Translations under genes and position numbers: made by a program
The notes under the pieces: generated by a model
Databases searched by the model: none
Told to the model about the DNA's origin: nothing
Seen by the model: the letters and a program-made list of their open reading frames with translations, nothing else
NCBI GenBank assembly: GCA_003134815.1
Contig: PLCO01000063.1
Location: 1-64,000, forward strand
Direction: 5' to 3'
DNA length: 64,000 nt
Source of the DNA: Acidobacteriaceae bacterium
GTDB taxonomy: Bacteria > Acidobacteriota > Terriglobia > Terriglobales > Acidobacteriaceae
Shown here: positions 25,501 to 34,666 of the stretch, in pieces
Layout of the letters: each line of letters starts with the position of its first letter
How positions within the stretch are numbered: position 1 is the first letter of the stretch

Positions 25501-26268
25501 ATGCGATTGAAAGCGCTCATCATCGGTAGTGCAGCTACTCTGTTCGCGGTGTGTGCCAGCGCACAGGACATTACAGGGACAATCCTGATCAAGAAGCGAC
25601 TGACGCGGCCAAGCGTTACAGCTCCGGTGTCGGTGTATCAGCGCGGGACCGCGGTGAAACTCGGCGGCGACGCGGAACAGGATCCGATTGCGTACGAGCT
25701 GTCGCGAGTCGTGGTCTATCTGGAGGCCGCGGACGCCTCTAATGCCGCTGGCGCTGCCGTTCCCGATGCAACAGGCAATGCCGAACCAGTGCAGGTGGAG
25801 CAGCTTGACCGCCGATTCGTGCCTGACCTCGTTGTTGTCCCGGTGGGGTCCACGGTTTCTTTTCCGAACATGGATCCGATCTTCCACAACATTTACTCGC
25901 TCTCCAAGCCCAAGACATTCGATTTGGGCAGTTACGACAAAGGCGAAACGCGCCGGGTAAATTTTCCAAAGCCCGGGATCGTGGAGGTGTACTGCCATCT
26001 GCACCCCAACATGGCCGCCACTGTCGTCGTGACTCCGAATCGCTGGTACGCTCGTCCCGATCGCGCAGGCCATTACCGCATTCCGGATGTGCCGCCGGGC
26101 AAATACACCGTGGTTGCATGGCACAAGACCGCCGGGTTCTACCGCAAGTCCATCGTGATTGAGGAGGGGCATGACCAGTCGATTGACTTCCTGATCCCGA
26201 TCGATGTGGACCCCAGGCAGGATGCGCAGGCAAATCAAAATTCGAGCGAAGCGGGTGGCTCGCATTGA
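25501..26268 (+). CDS. Periplasmic cupredoxin-domain protein
   Basis: A 255-residue exported protein (signal peptide ending CASAQ). The central domain has a plastocyanin-like fold: VVPVGSTVSFPNMDPIFHNIYS with the first His ligand, and VEVYCHLHPNMAATVVV with the Cys, His and Met ligands of a type 1 copper site. The C-terminal part (RAGHYRIPDVPPGKYTVVAWH) resembles a carboxypeptidase-regulatory/transthyretin-like domain. It is probably a periplasmic electron carrier or copper-binding protein. Its stop overlaps a TTG start of the HD-GYP gene (TTGA), so it heads a coupled three-gene operon. Confidence 0.83.
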   Translation: MRLKALIIGSAATLFAVCASAQDITGTILIKKRLTRPSVTAPVSVYQRGTAVKLGGDAEQDPIAYELSRVVVYLEAADASNAAGAAVPDATGNAEPVQVEQLDRRFVPDLVVVPVGSTVSFPNMDPIFHNIYSLSKPKTFDLGSYDKGETRRVNFPKPGIVEVYCHLHPNMAATVVVTPNRWYARPDRAGHYRIPDVPPGKYTVVAWHKTAGFYRKSIVIEEGHDQSIDFLIPIDVDPRQDAQANQNSSEAGGSH

Positions 26269-27935
26269 CAACTCGTTTTCGCACCCGCGCATTCCTGATC
26301 TGCTTCATCCCCTTCGCCCTGCTGCTGGCAAGCAGTTTCTGGATGATTCAGCGATTCGTGCAATCGACTGTGCGCGACGGGCTGCATACTTCCCTGCGCC
26401 AAAGCCAGGTGGCTATCGCGAATATCCATGCCAAGGCAGATTTGCAGAATAGCCGCTTCTTAAAGGTGGCCGGCGAAAACTCGGCTCTTAAAGCCGGGAT
26501 CGAGCTGCTGCTTACCCGACCGGGAAATGTAGCGGCGCGCAGCACTGTTGAAGATCAGTTGCGGGAGCTGGGCGAGCGCATGGGATTTGACTTCATGCTG
26601 GTTTCAGCGCCCGATGGCACCCCGCTTGCGGGAGTGGTCCGTCCGACCAGGGCGCCCGGCGAGTCGCGAGGGCAATTGATCCCGCTGGACCTTTCTCAGT
26701 TGGATCGCAACCAAAAGGGATTTCTGCTTCTGCTCGGGCGCACGTTTCAGGTGGCATCAGTCCCCGTGGATGAAAACGACGAGAACATCGGCGTTCTTTC
26801 AGTGGGCGAGTACTTCGACTTTTCCGACCTGACTACGCAGGTGGTGCTTGTGCGCAACGGAAGGGTGATCAACTCGAACCTTCCTGGCGATTCAGCCGAC
26901 GAGTTGGAACGCGCCCTGGCGAATTGCAAAGAGCCCACCGAATGCGACCTGAAGTTGAACGGAACGAATTGGATTTCGTTGCCGATGGAGACTTACAGCG
27001 GTGGGTTCATGCTGCTCAGTTTTGAAAATGTAGACGAAGCCACTGCTCCAATTCAATCGCGGCTGCACAAACTCTTCATCACGCTGGCAATCGTCTGTGT
27101 CCTGGTTGCATTCTTCTGCAGCATGGGCTCGTCGAGCTCCATCGTTGAGCCACTTGCAGCGGTGGTGTCCCATCTACGCAACGCGGTGCGCACCGGCAGG
27201 CTGACTGAGCTGGAAGGCCAACCATCCTCCATTCTCGAGATCCAGCAATTGGCTGAGATCTACAACCGTGCCGCGATTTCGGTTCGCGCCGCGGGCGAGA
27301 ATCTTGAGGCCGCTTATCTCGAGTTCGTGGGATCGCTGGCCAACGCGCTCGATGCGCGCGATCAATACACAGCGGGCCACAGCAGCCGAGTAAGCCAGTT
27401 GTCCTGCGCAGCGGCCGCGGCCATGAACCTTGGCCCGGATGAAATTGAGCTCATTCGCATTGGCGCCCTGCTTCACGACGTGGGAAAGATCGGCATCGCG
27501 GACGGCGTGCTGCAGAAACCTGGCCGCCTTACCGACGAAGAGTTCGCGATCGTCAAGCAGCATCCGGTGATCGGACGCCGGATTCTGGAAGGCGTTCAGG
27601 GCTTCGCTCCCTACCTTGCCGCAGTTGAACTGCACCACGAAAACTGGAACGGGACCGGCTACCCCAAGGGGCAGTCCGGCGAAGAAACGCCTCTTGAAGC
27701 GCGCATCATTCATGTTTCCGACGCCTACGATGCAATGACCACCGACCGCGCATACAGGCCAGGAATGAGCCACGAGAAGGCGATTTCAATCCTCATTGAA
27801 AACGCCGGGATTGAATTCGACCCCGGCATCGTAGGGGTATTTGTGAATCTGCCGCGCGAAGTGCTGACAAAACACGCGGCTGCAGCCAGAGTTTCCGACG
27901 AACTGAAGCTGGCCGCCGCGGCGGTGGCAGGATGA
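26265..27935 (+). CDS. Membrane HD-GYP protein, probable c-di-GMP phosphodiesterase
   Basis: A 556-residue sensor. Residues about 8-30 are the first membrane segment; about 30-265 form a periplasmic sensor resembling a Cache domain; a second membrane segment (ITLAIVCVLVAFFCSMG) leads into a HAMP-like linker (about 285-340). The HD-GYP domain (about 360-540) has HSSRVSQL, LHDVGKIGI (HD pair) and HHENWNGTGYPKG (GYP motif), all intact, so hydrolysis of cyclic di-GMP is likely. It starts at TTG overlapping the cupredoxin stop and its own stop overlaps the next ATG by 4 bases. Confidence 0.9.
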   Translation: MTTRFRTRAFLICFIPFALLLASSFWMIQRFVQSTVRDGLHTSLRQSQVAIANIHAKADLQNSRFLKVAGENSALKAGIELLLTRPGNVAARSTVEDQLRELGERMGFDFMLVSAPDGTPLAGVVRPTRAPGESRGQLIPLDLSQLDRNQKGFLLLLGRTFQVASVPVDENDENIGVLSVGEYFDFSDLTTQVVLVRNGRVINSNLPGDSADELERALANCKEPTECDLKLNGTNWISLPMETYSGGFMLLSFENVDEATAPIQSRLHKLFITLAIVCVLVAFFCSMGSSSSIVEPLAAVVSHLRNAVRTGRLTELEGQPSSILEIQQLAEIYNRAAISVRAAGENLEAAYLEFVGSLANALDARDQYTAGHSSRVSQLSCAAAAAMNLGPDEIELIRIGALLHDVGKIGIADGVLQKPGRLTDEEFAIVKQHPVIGRRILEGVQGFAPYLAAVELHHENWNGTGYPKGQSGEETPLEARIIHVSDAYDAMTTDRAYRPGMSHEKAISILIENAGIEFDPGIVGVFVNLPREVLTKHAAAARVSDELKLAAAAVAG

Positions 27936-29029
27936 AGGCGACATTCAGTGTCGCGCTTCTGTTGTGCCTGCTGAGCGGCGCTTCGTGCGCGAGTATTCTG
28001 GCCGCGCAGCAGACGGCTTCAGGTCTGGATATGCGCGCCACGTTAACTGCGCAGGCAATCGCCTCAAATGAATTGACTCAAGCGCCGCGATCAGGCGATC
28101 CGATGATTCTGGGATCGCATGCGATTGTCTATCCCACGATAAAGATCAATGAGAACTGGTTCATCGTGGGCGCGGTACAATTTGCCTCGCGCCCATTCTA
28201 CTTTAGCGAACTGACCCAGCCGGGATACGGCGCCAAGGGCACGGCACTGCAGGCTGCGCTGTACTATTCGCACGTCTTCAAACACGGCTCGGTTCTGGTT
28301 CACGCGGGCGAGATGTCGACCGCATTCGGATCGTTCATGTTGCGCTACGATGACGCCGACAACGCACTGACCGATATTCCTATCGAATACGGCTATTACT
28401 ATTCGCCGGTATCCATTCTTGGCGTGGCGGGAGCTCAGGTGGACGCATCCGTGGGCAAGTTCGACGCGAGGGCGCAGTTTGCGAACTCATCGCCAGATAA
28501 CCCTCGCAGCCTGCTTGCCCACGACCAATACGGTAATTGGGTCGCCGGTGCCGGATACATGGTTCGCCAGGGATTCCGGATCGGAGTTTCCGCCTATCGC
28601 GGCCCTTATCTAGACCGCAAGCACTTGTTCTTTGCGCCGGGCGAAGCGAATCCAAACAAGCTGCCGGCGACCGCAGGAGGCTTGGATATCAACTGGGCGC
28701 ACGGCCACACCAGCGCCCAAGGCGAACTGCAACGGTTCGTCATGACCTACGGCCCAAATCCTACGTTCCGCGAGACGGCCGGATACGGTGAGTTGAAACA
28801 GGTATTGAGTCCGCGGTGGTATGTTGCCGAGCGCGATGGATTCTCGATTGCGGACGCGGGCGGAAACGCGCTAGCCCTGGAAACCGCTGCGGGTTTTCGT
28901 CCAGACCGGTTTCAATTGATCAAAGTCGGCTACGAATTCCGGCACTCCAGTACCGGCGCGGCCCCGAACGATAATGTCCTTGCGATCCAGCTTGTCACTA
29001 CGATTCACCGTTCCTTTGGCCACGAATAG
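27932..29029 (+). CDS. Putative outer-membrane beta-barrel (porin-like) protein
   Basis: A 365-residue protein with a signal peptide (about residues 1-25). The mature part alternates short amphipathic strands with aromatic edges (NENWFIVGAVQFASRPFYFSEL, ALQAALYYSHVFKHGSVLVHAG, KVGYEFRHSS) and ends in strand-like LAIQLVTTIHRSFGHE, consistent with an outer-membrane barrel. I do not recognise a specific family. It is coupled by a 4-base ATGA overlap to the HD-GYP gene. Confidence 0.7.
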   Translation: MKATFSVALLLCLLSGASCASILAAQQTASGLDMRATLTAQAIASNELTQAPRSGDPMILGSHAIVYPTIKINENWFIVGAVQFASRPFYFSELTQPGYGAKGTALQAALYYSHVFKHGSVLVHAGEMSTAFGSFMLRYDDADNALTDIPIEYGYYYSPVSILGVAGAQVDASVGKFDARAQFANSSPDNPRSLLAHDQYGNWVAGAGYMVRQGFRIGVSAYRGPYLDRKHLFFAPGEANPNKLPATAGGLDINWAHGHTSAQGELQRFVMTYGPNPTFRETAGYGELKQVLSPRWYVAERDGFSIADAGGNALALETAAGFRPDRFQLIKVGYEFRHSSTGAAPNDNVLAIQLVTTIHRSFGHE

Positions 29030-29186
29030 AGCGTCGCAGCGCACAGGTTGACACTTGCGCCCGGACGCAGAATAGCATCGAATCATGCGCCGATTGTTCC
29101 CGGAAGGCTAATTCCTTTCCCGGTTTTGTGTTTGATTCAGAGCGCTCAATTGAGATTGAAAGTCAGACGGCGGATTGCGGAGAGAT

Positions 29187-29615
29187 TTACTCCAGCGAAT
29201 CGGGAACGAGCGCGATGTTCTTTTCCCCGGCGGCCTTCTTTTCCGTATAGGCCTTGACCCAATCTTCCCAGTGCTTGCCGGCGGCGCGGTCTTTTCCTGA
29301 AAACTCCAGGCGAGCGATCTGGTCGTAGGCGAGCTTGCGCTTGTCGTCTGCCTTGGGAGTGAAGTACTGCACAAAAGAATCCGCCAGCGTGGCGCCAGTC
29401 TGGCGATTGAAAATGTAGGCTTCGATCTTTTCGCCGGATTTAAGCGTGATGGTGACGTCGCCGCGATAGTCGAAGGCCTTTTCGAGAGCATTTTTCAGGT
29501 CCTGCTCCGTGGCAAGCGAGGGGACGGAGCCTTCGAGCTGTTCATGTTCCGTGCCGGGAGCCAGCTCCAGCGCTTCGACCTGTTCCAGCGTGTACTTCAG
29601 GACTTCGGCGGTCAT
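29187..29615 (-). CDS. Unknown cytosolic protein coupled to hpnH
   Basis: A 142-residue acidic protein with no signal or membrane segment and no family that I recognise. The middle reads KAFDYRGDVTITLKSGEKIEAYIFNRQTG, a possible small beta-barrel of the type that follows nucleic-acid or ligand-binding SH3-like folds (tentative). Its ATG overlaps the hpnH stop by 4 bases, so it is translated with HpnH and may assist hopanoid side-chain synthesis. Confidence 0.75.
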   Translation of the reverse strand: MTAEVLKYTLEQVEALELAPGTEHEQLEGSVPSLATEQDLKNALEKAFDYRGDVTITLKSGEKIEAYIFNRQTGATLADSFVQYFTPKADDKRKLAYDQIARLEFSGKDRAAGKHWEDWVKAYTEKKAAGEKNIALVPDSLE

Positions 29616-30730
29616 GCGCGCGTTTCCTCAAGCTCGCGGTCGGGGTGAGCGATGTTCACCAGCGACGACGGGCCGTGCGGCATAGGCTCATTGAGCAGGT
29701 TGAGCGCGTGCTGGTCAGGATAGAGCGAGAAGGTGCCGCGCACCATGGCGAAGAAACCCTTGAGTGTGCCGAAGCCTTCGAGAACGGCGGAGGGTTCGTA
29801 GCCGCAACTGACCATGCAGTTGGCGCACTTGGGATTGCCCGACGCCACACCGTACTCTTCCCATTTGGTGGTTTCCATCAGCTCCTTGAAGGATTCGGTA
29901 TAGCCGTCCTGCAAGAGGTAGCAGGGCCGCTGCCAGCCAAAGATGTTGAAGGCGGGCGAGCCCCAAGGCGTGCATTCATAATTGCGGTCGCCCATCAGGA
30001 ATTCGAGAAACAGCGGCGACATGTTGAACTTCCAAGATTTTTTGCGATTCGACAGGATGGCGCGAAAGAGCCGCCGCACGCGGGCGCGGCCCATGAAGTG
30101 TTTCTGGTCGGGCGCCTTGTCGTAGCTGTATCCGGGCGAGAGAACGACGCCCTCGATGCCGATGGACATGACCTCGTCAAAGAACGCGCGGACGTGATTG
30201 GGATCCGTGCCGTCAAAGAAAGTTGCGTTGGTGGTGACGCGGAAGCCGCGCTTGACGGCTTCCTTGATGCCATCGACGGCGATATCCCAGCCGCCTTCGC
30301 GGCAGACGGAGAAATCGTGGTGATCGCGCTGGCCGTCGAGGTGGACAGAGAACGTCAGATATTTTGACGGCGTGAACTCCGGCAGGCGGCGCTTCAATTC
30401 GAGAGCGTTCGTGCAGAGGTAGATGTACTTCTTGCGCGCGATGAGGCCGTTGACGATCTCGACGATCTGCGGATGCAGCAGCGGCTCGCCGCCGGGGAGG
30501 GAGACCATCGGCGCGCCGCATTCTTCAATGGCGGCGAAGCATTGCTCGGGCGTGAGCTGCTTTTTCAAGATGTGTGGCGGGTACTGCACCTTGCCGCAGC
30601 CGGCGCATGCCAGGTTGCAGCGGAACAGCGGCTCAAGCATGAGCACCAGCGGATAGCGCTTGTTGCCCTTGAGCCGGTTCTTGAGTACATAGGTGGCGAC
30701 GGTCCACATCTGTGAGATTGGAACTGCCAT
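29612..30730 (-). CDS. hpnH: Adenosyl-hopene transferase HpnH (radical SAM)
   Basis: A radical SAM enzyme of 372 residues that adds the 5'-deoxyadenosyl radical to hopene, giving adenosylhopane. The 4Fe-4S motif is CNLACAGC (CxxxCxxC), followed by SLPGGEPLLHPQ; the C-terminal Cys-rich tail is CANCMVSCGYEPSA. The N terminus (MAVPISQMWTVATYVLKNRLKGNKRYPL) is typical of HpnH. A GGAGGG is about 11 bases before ATG. It lies downstream of shc with about 100 bp between, and is coupled to an unknown gene. Confidence 0.93.
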   Translation of the reverse strand: MAVPISQMWTVATYVLKNRLKGNKRYPLVLMLEPLFRCNLACAGCGKVQYPPHILKKQLTPEQCFAAIEECGAPMVSLPGGEPLLHPQIVEIVNGLIARKKYIYLCTNALELKRRLPEFTPSKYLTFSVHLDGQRDHHDFSVCREGGWDIAVDGIKEAVKRGFRVTTNATFFDGTDPNHVRAFFDEVMSIGIEGVVLSPGYSYDKAPDQKHFMGRARVRRLFRAILSNRKKSWKFNMSPLFLEFLMGDRNYECTPWGSPAFNIFGWQRPCYLLQDGYTESFKELMETTKWEEYGVASGNPKCANCMVSCGYEPSAVLEGFGTLKGFFAMVRGTFSLYPDQHALNLLNEPMPHGPSSLVNIAHPDRELEETRA

Positions 30731-30831
30731 ATTCGGGTAAACCCTCCGTGTCAGCTTCTAGCTCCTGGCCTCTAGCCAAAAACCAAATCGAAAATCAAAA
30801 AAACACTTAACAAGCCAGCCAAAGCTAGTCG

Positions 30832-32910
30832 CTAGTGGCTTTCCTTCTGCTCCATCGCGCGCTTGTACGTGGTGAGTGCGATGAGTGGAAAGTACTGGCG
30901 GTACATGGTGTAAGCCAGATAGAAAACCTTGGGGAAGCCTGTTCCCGTAATGATGGCCTGGCGCGACGGCCCTTCGCCCATCGATTCGTCCCAGCTTCCG
31001 TCGGCGCGCTGGCGCTCAAGCAGCCAACGCACACCCTTGGCCACGGAGTCTGATCGGTCGTCGCCGGCGGCGAGCAATCCGAGGATTGCCCATGCGGTTT
31101 GCGAGGGAGTGCTCGGGCCGATGCCCCGCGTGTCCGGATCGTCGTAGGCGCCGCAGGTCTCGCCCCAGCCGCCGTCGGAATTCTGCACCATGCGAATCCA
31201 CTCGGCCGCCTGCTGCACTTGCGGCTCAAGGTGATCGACGCCGATGGCATCCAGGCCACGCAAAACCAGAAACGTGCCGTACAAATAATTCACGCCCCAG
31301 CGGCCAAACCAGCTTCCGTCCGGCTCCTGCTCGTCAAAGATGAATTTGATGGCGCGCACGACGCGCTTGTCCGCGCGGGTGTAACCGTAAACGGCGAGCA
31401 TCTCGAGCATGCGCCCGGTGATGTCGACGCTGGGCGGATCGAGCATCGCATTGTGATCCGCGAAGGGGATGTACTGGAAAATCATCTTCGTGTTGTCGCG
31501 GTCAAAGCTGCCCCATCCGCCGTTGCGGCACTGCATGGCAAACTCCCACCGGATGGCGCGCTCTGCTACAGAAAATTGATAGCGCTCGCGAGGATTATCG
31601 ACTTTGCTCAGCGCAAGCAGCACCTGCGCGGTGTCATCGGTGTCAGGATAAAACTCGTTGTTGAACTCGAAGTACCACCCGCCGGGCTCGGTCTTGGGAA
31701 CCTTCACGGCCCAATCTCCCTTTTGGCGGACTTCTTTGGCGAGCATCCAGTCAACAGCCTTGATCATGCGCGGATCGTCGCGCGGCACGCCGGCTTCGCC
31801 AAGCGCGTAGACAGCCTGAGCGGTGTCCCACACGGGGCTCATGCAGGGCGTCATGCGGAAGGTGGGCTCGGGTATCTCCGGCGTGGCCGATTGCTCGATG
31901 CCGAGCTTTTCAAATTCGTCGCGGGCGCGAATGACCTGCGGATCATCTTCAGAGTAGCCAAGGCAGCGCAGCGCGATGATGGCGTTGAGCATGGCGGGAT
32001 AAATCGCTCCGAGGCCGTCGGTCATCTCCAGGCGCTCGAGCATCCACTTCTCCGCGCGCTTCATGGCCAGCGTGCGCAGCGGGCGAATGTGCACGGCTTC
32101 GGCCCAGTGCATGAGCCGGTCGAAGATCAGAAAGAAATTGCGCCAGGAGAAGAGGTGCTTGCGATCCATGCGCAGGCGCAGAATGGAGTTGGCGCGGCCA
32201 CCAACGAACAACTCATCGATTCCCTGCTCCGGCGGAATTTTCTTGTACGGCTTCTTGGCGTACATAATGGCCAGCGGCACAAGAATCGAGCGCGACCAGG
32301 CCGAGATTTCGTAGATGTTGAAGTAGAACCAGTTGGGAAAGAGAACGATCTCCGGCGGAATGGCGGGGACGGCGTCGTAGTCGTACTGGCCGATCGCGCA
32401 GAGATACATTTTGGTGAATGTGTTGCACGCAATGACGCCGCCGTGCGCGAGTACCCACTCGCGGCATTTCGCAAGGCGCGGGTCGTCAGGGCCTATACCC
32501 ATGAGCTTGGCCGCGGAGTAGCACTTGACGGAGAGCGAGATATTGCCGGGGCCGCCGGGATAAATGCTCCAACTGCCGTCACCGTTCTGGTAGCGCATCA
32601 TCTCAGCGCATGCGCGCTTCAGGCGGCCGGGATCGCCGCTCTCAAGCAGCGTGTGCAGAAAGATGTAGTCGGCTTCGAGCATGGAATCCGCCTCAAGCTC
32701 GCTGCACCAATAGCCGTCAGGGTGCTGGAGCGAGAAGAGGCAATCGCGCGCGGCGCCGATAGCCGACTCGACATCGGCCAGATCTGCGTCGATGCGGCCA
32801 AAGCGCGGCCGCGCAAAACTGGGTTGGACGAAATGCGGAGCTGCGGCTGGACGCGAGGCTGCGGCTGGATGAGGCGCCGTGGGGGACGTCTTCTGCTGCT
32901 CAGGAGTCAT
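30832..32910 (-). CDS. shc: Squalene-hopene cyclase
   Basis: This membrane-associated enzyme cyclises squalene to hopene/hopanol. The catalytic DxDD motif is DTDDTAQ in NNEFYPDTDDTAQVLLAL. Several QW repeats are visible: LQHPDGYWCSE, YQNGDGSWSIYPGGPGN, QCRNGGWGSFD, QEPDGSWFGRWGVNY, VQNSDGGWGET and RQRADGSWDES. ATG 32910 gives 692 residues, close to the usual 630-690, with GAGAG just upstream. A longer frame starts at TTG 33051, overlapping the ispH stop; its extra 47 residues are encoded partly by a 15-bp repeat array (32978-33022). Confidence 0.93.
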   Translation of the reverse strand: MTPEQQKTSPTAPHPAAASRPAAAPHFVQPSFARPRFGRIDADLADVESAIGAARDCLFSLQHPDGYWCSELEADSMLEADYIFLHTLLESGDPGRLKRACAEMMRYQNGDGSWSIYPGGPGNISLSVKCYSAAKLMGIGPDDPRLAKCREWVLAHGGVIACNTFTKMYLCAIGQYDYDAVPAIPPEIVLFPNWFYFNIYEISAWSRSILVPLAIMYAKKPYKKIPPEQGIDELFVGGRANSILRLRMDRKHLFSWRNFFLIFDRLMHWAEAVHIRPLRTLAMKRAEKWMLERLEMTDGLGAIYPAMLNAIIALRCLGYSEDDPQVIRARDEFEKLGIEQSATPEIPEPTFRMTPCMSPVWDTAQAVYALGEAGVPRDDPRMIKAVDWMLAKEVRQKGDWAVKVPKTEPGGWYFEFNNEFYPDTDDTAQVLLALSKVDNPRERYQFSVAERAIRWEFAMQCRNGGWGSFDRDNTKMIFQYIPFADHNAMLDPPSVDITGRMLEMLAVYGYTRADKRVVRAIKFIFDEQEPDGSWFGRWGVNYLYGTFLVLRGLDAIGVDHLEPQVQQAAEWIRMVQNSDGGWGETCGAYDDPDTRGIGPSTPSQTAWAILGLLAAGDDRSDSVAKGVRWLLERQRADGSWDESMGEGPSRQAIITGTGFPKVFYLAYTMYRQYFPLIALTTYKRAMEQKESH

Positions 32911-32977
32911 GTACTCTCGAAAATCCGATTCTGTTAGCGGAACACGAAAAGCTGAATCAATGTTCCGGCTTAATGTC

Positions 32978-33022
32978 CGTGAATTTCCGGTGCGTCCATT
33001 TGCTGTGAGCCCATTTGCCGTG
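32978..33022. repeat. 15-bp tandem repeat between shc and ispH
   Basis: Three units CGTGAATTTCCGGTG, CGTCCATTTGCTGTG and AGCCCATTTGCCGTG, with weaker flanking copies. On the minus strand they would encode TANG/TGNS-type pentads if shc starts at TTG 33051. Confidence 0.8.
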
Positions 33023-33047
33023 CCGAATCGATGGACTGCCTGCCGAG

Positions 33048-34088
33048 TCAACGAACGGGTACAGGCTCGGCGCCGCCTGCGCTGCCAATAGCTTGCACAA
33101 TCTCAGGAGGCAGGCCGAAGCGAACATTTTCCGGCATGACCTCAATCTCTTCGACGTCTTCAAAGCCGTTCTGGCGCAGATAACTGACCACGTCTTCAAC
33201 CAGAATTTCAGGGGCCGACGCGCCAGCGGTGACGGCGACGTTTTCAACGCCGGCGAGCCATTTGGGATCGATGGCCTGGGAGTTATCGATGAGATACCCG
33301 ATGGTGCCGAGGTTGCGAGAAACTTCGACGAGCCGGTTGGAGTTGGAGCTGTTTGTGGAGCCGACGACCAGAACGAGGTCGGCCTTGTGGGCCACGTTGC
33401 GGACCGCGACCTGGCGATTTTCCGTGGCGTAGCAAATGTCCTGCGAGTGGGGCCCAACGATATGAGGAAACTTGATTTTGAGGGCGTGAATGATGTCGCG
33501 CGCCTCGTCGAGCGAGAGGGTGGTCTGGGTGAGATAAGCTACGCGGTCGGGGTTGGGAACTTCGAGCGCTTCAACCTCGGCAACGCTTGAAACCACTTGG
33601 GTTACGTCAGGCGCTTCGCCCAGCGTGCCTTCGATTTCGTCGTGGTCGCGATGGCCGATGAGCACCAGCGAATAGCCCTGACGGGCGAACTTGACGGCCT
33701 CAAAATGCACCTTGGTGACCAGCGGGCAGGTGGCGTCAATCACCTTTAGATTGCGGCCTTTGCTGCGTTCGCGGACTGCGGGCGAAACTCCATGCGCACT
33801 ATAGATGACGCGCTGGCCGTCGGGGACGTCGTCGATGTCGTGGACAAAGATCGCGCCCTTTTCCGCTAATTCATTCACAACATAGCGGTTATGGACGATT
33901 TCGCGGCGCACATAAATGGGCGCGCCAAAGGTTTCAAGGGCGATCTTCACGACGTCGATGGCGCGGACTACTCCGGCGCAGAACCCTCGTGGTTTGAGCA
34001 GCAACACCCGTTTTTTACCCGGGGAAGCGTCGCCCGAGCCACGATGGGAACCGTGATTCGGAATGGATTCAACGGCAGTAGTGGTCAC
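33048..34088 (-). CDS. ispH: 4-hydroxy-3-methylbut-2-enyl diphosphate reductase
   Basis: Last enzyme of the MEP pathway, making IPP and DMAPP. It is a 4Fe-4S protein; the three cluster cysteines are in PRGFCAGVVRAI, DATCPLVTKVH and SQDICYATENRQ. HGVSPAV and STNSSNSNRL are further family motifs. The start is uncertain. GTG 34088, with GGAG two bases upstream, gives 346 residues; a GTG at 34154 adds 22 unlikely residues. The N-terminal 25 residues before KKRVLLLKPRGF are not part of the usual domain. Position upstream of shc links precursor supply to hopanoids. Confidence 0.93.
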   Translation of the reverse strand: MTTTAVESIPNHGSHRGSGDASPGKKRVLLLKPRGFCAGVVRAIDVVKIALETFGAPIYVRREIVHNRYVVNELAEKGAIFVHDIDDVPDGQRVIYSAHGVSPAVRERSKGRNLKVIDATCPLVTKVHFEAVKFARQGYSLVLIGHRDHDEIEGTLGEAPDVTQVVSSVAEVEALEVPNPDRVAYLTQTTLSLDEARDIIHALKIKFPHIVGPHSQDICYATENRQVAVRNVAHKADLVLVVGSTNSSNSNRLVEVSRNLGTIGYLIDNSQAIDPKWLAGVENVAVTAGASAPEILVEDVVSYLRQNGFEDVEEIEVMPENVRFGLPPEIVQAIGSAGGAEPVPVR

Positions 34089-34116
34089 ATCTCCAAGTAT
34101 ACCAATGGGCGGGTGA

Positions 34117-34272
34117 AAGGGACAGGAGAGAAAGCGAGGGGAGCAGGGAGACACCGTGGAAGAGTTGCGCGCGATGGTGAAGGACGCTGTCCGCTGCTAC
34201 TTCGATGAGAGCATAGAGGCTCAGAAGATCATCCGCCTCCATTTTGTGCGCGACGAAGTTCCGGCCGCATGA
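34117..34272 (+). pseudogene. Remnant of a HicB-family antitoxin-like gene
   Basis: An open segment after a stop at 34114 encodes GDTVEELRAMVKDAVRCYF followed by DES, IEAQK and IIRLHFVRDEV before TGA. This matches the C-terminal half of small HicB-like proteins (ADTLEELREMV...RLHFVRDEV). The N-terminal half is missing and no start with a ribosome site is seen, so it is probably a decayed fragment. It is divergent from ispH and next to an intact toxin-antitoxin pair. Confidence 0.6.
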
Positions 34273-34345
34273 AGCTGCCAGCGGAACTTTTATACCGGGT
34301 CCAACGCCACTCCAAATAGGACTTGTGACACGCGGGCGCCAATCA

Positions 34346-34666
34346 TCAGGCAGCAACTTTGCCACGCCGATCGAGTGCGCGCACGTTCACCTTGACCTCG
34401 ACCCGTGAGCCCAACCGGTTGATGATGGAAACCAAGCGGTCGAGAGTGAACCGAGCCAGATTCGCGTTGCGGATACGTGAGAAGTCGGCCGCGGCAACGC
34501 CAGTCCGCGCATGCGCCGCACGAACCGTCAGCTTTTCGCGGTTCAGCATTTTGATGATTTCGGCAGCGAAGATTGCTTTCAATTGCAGGACATCGGCATT
34601 TGCACGGCCGAAGTCACGAAAGACGTTGCCGCTGCCGAGGACGAGCTCGATGCTTTCTCGTTTCAT
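34346..34666 (-). CDS. Xre/HigA-type helix-turn-helix antitoxin
   Basis: A 106-residue protein whose middle section, LKAIFAAEIIKMLNREKLTVRAAHARTGVAAADFSRIRNANLARFTLDRLVSIINRLG, is a Cro/C1-type helix-turn-helix as in HigA2-like antitoxins. It overlaps the upstream RelE-type toxin gene by 4 bases. Toxin-first order is typical of HigBA. It should neutralise the toxin and repress the operon, probably at the inverted repeat at 35049-35067. Confidence 0.85.
   Translation of the reverse strand: MKRESIELVLGSGNVFRDFGRANADVLQLKAIFAAEIIKMLNREKLTVRAAHARTGVAAADFSRIRNANLARFTLDRLVSIINRLGSRVEVKVNVRALDRRGKVAA

Noticed and set aside
31099-32937. 612-codon plus-strand ORF opposite shc
   Set aside because: Shadow of the conserved squalene-hopene cyclase; Arg/Ala/His-rich with no domain.
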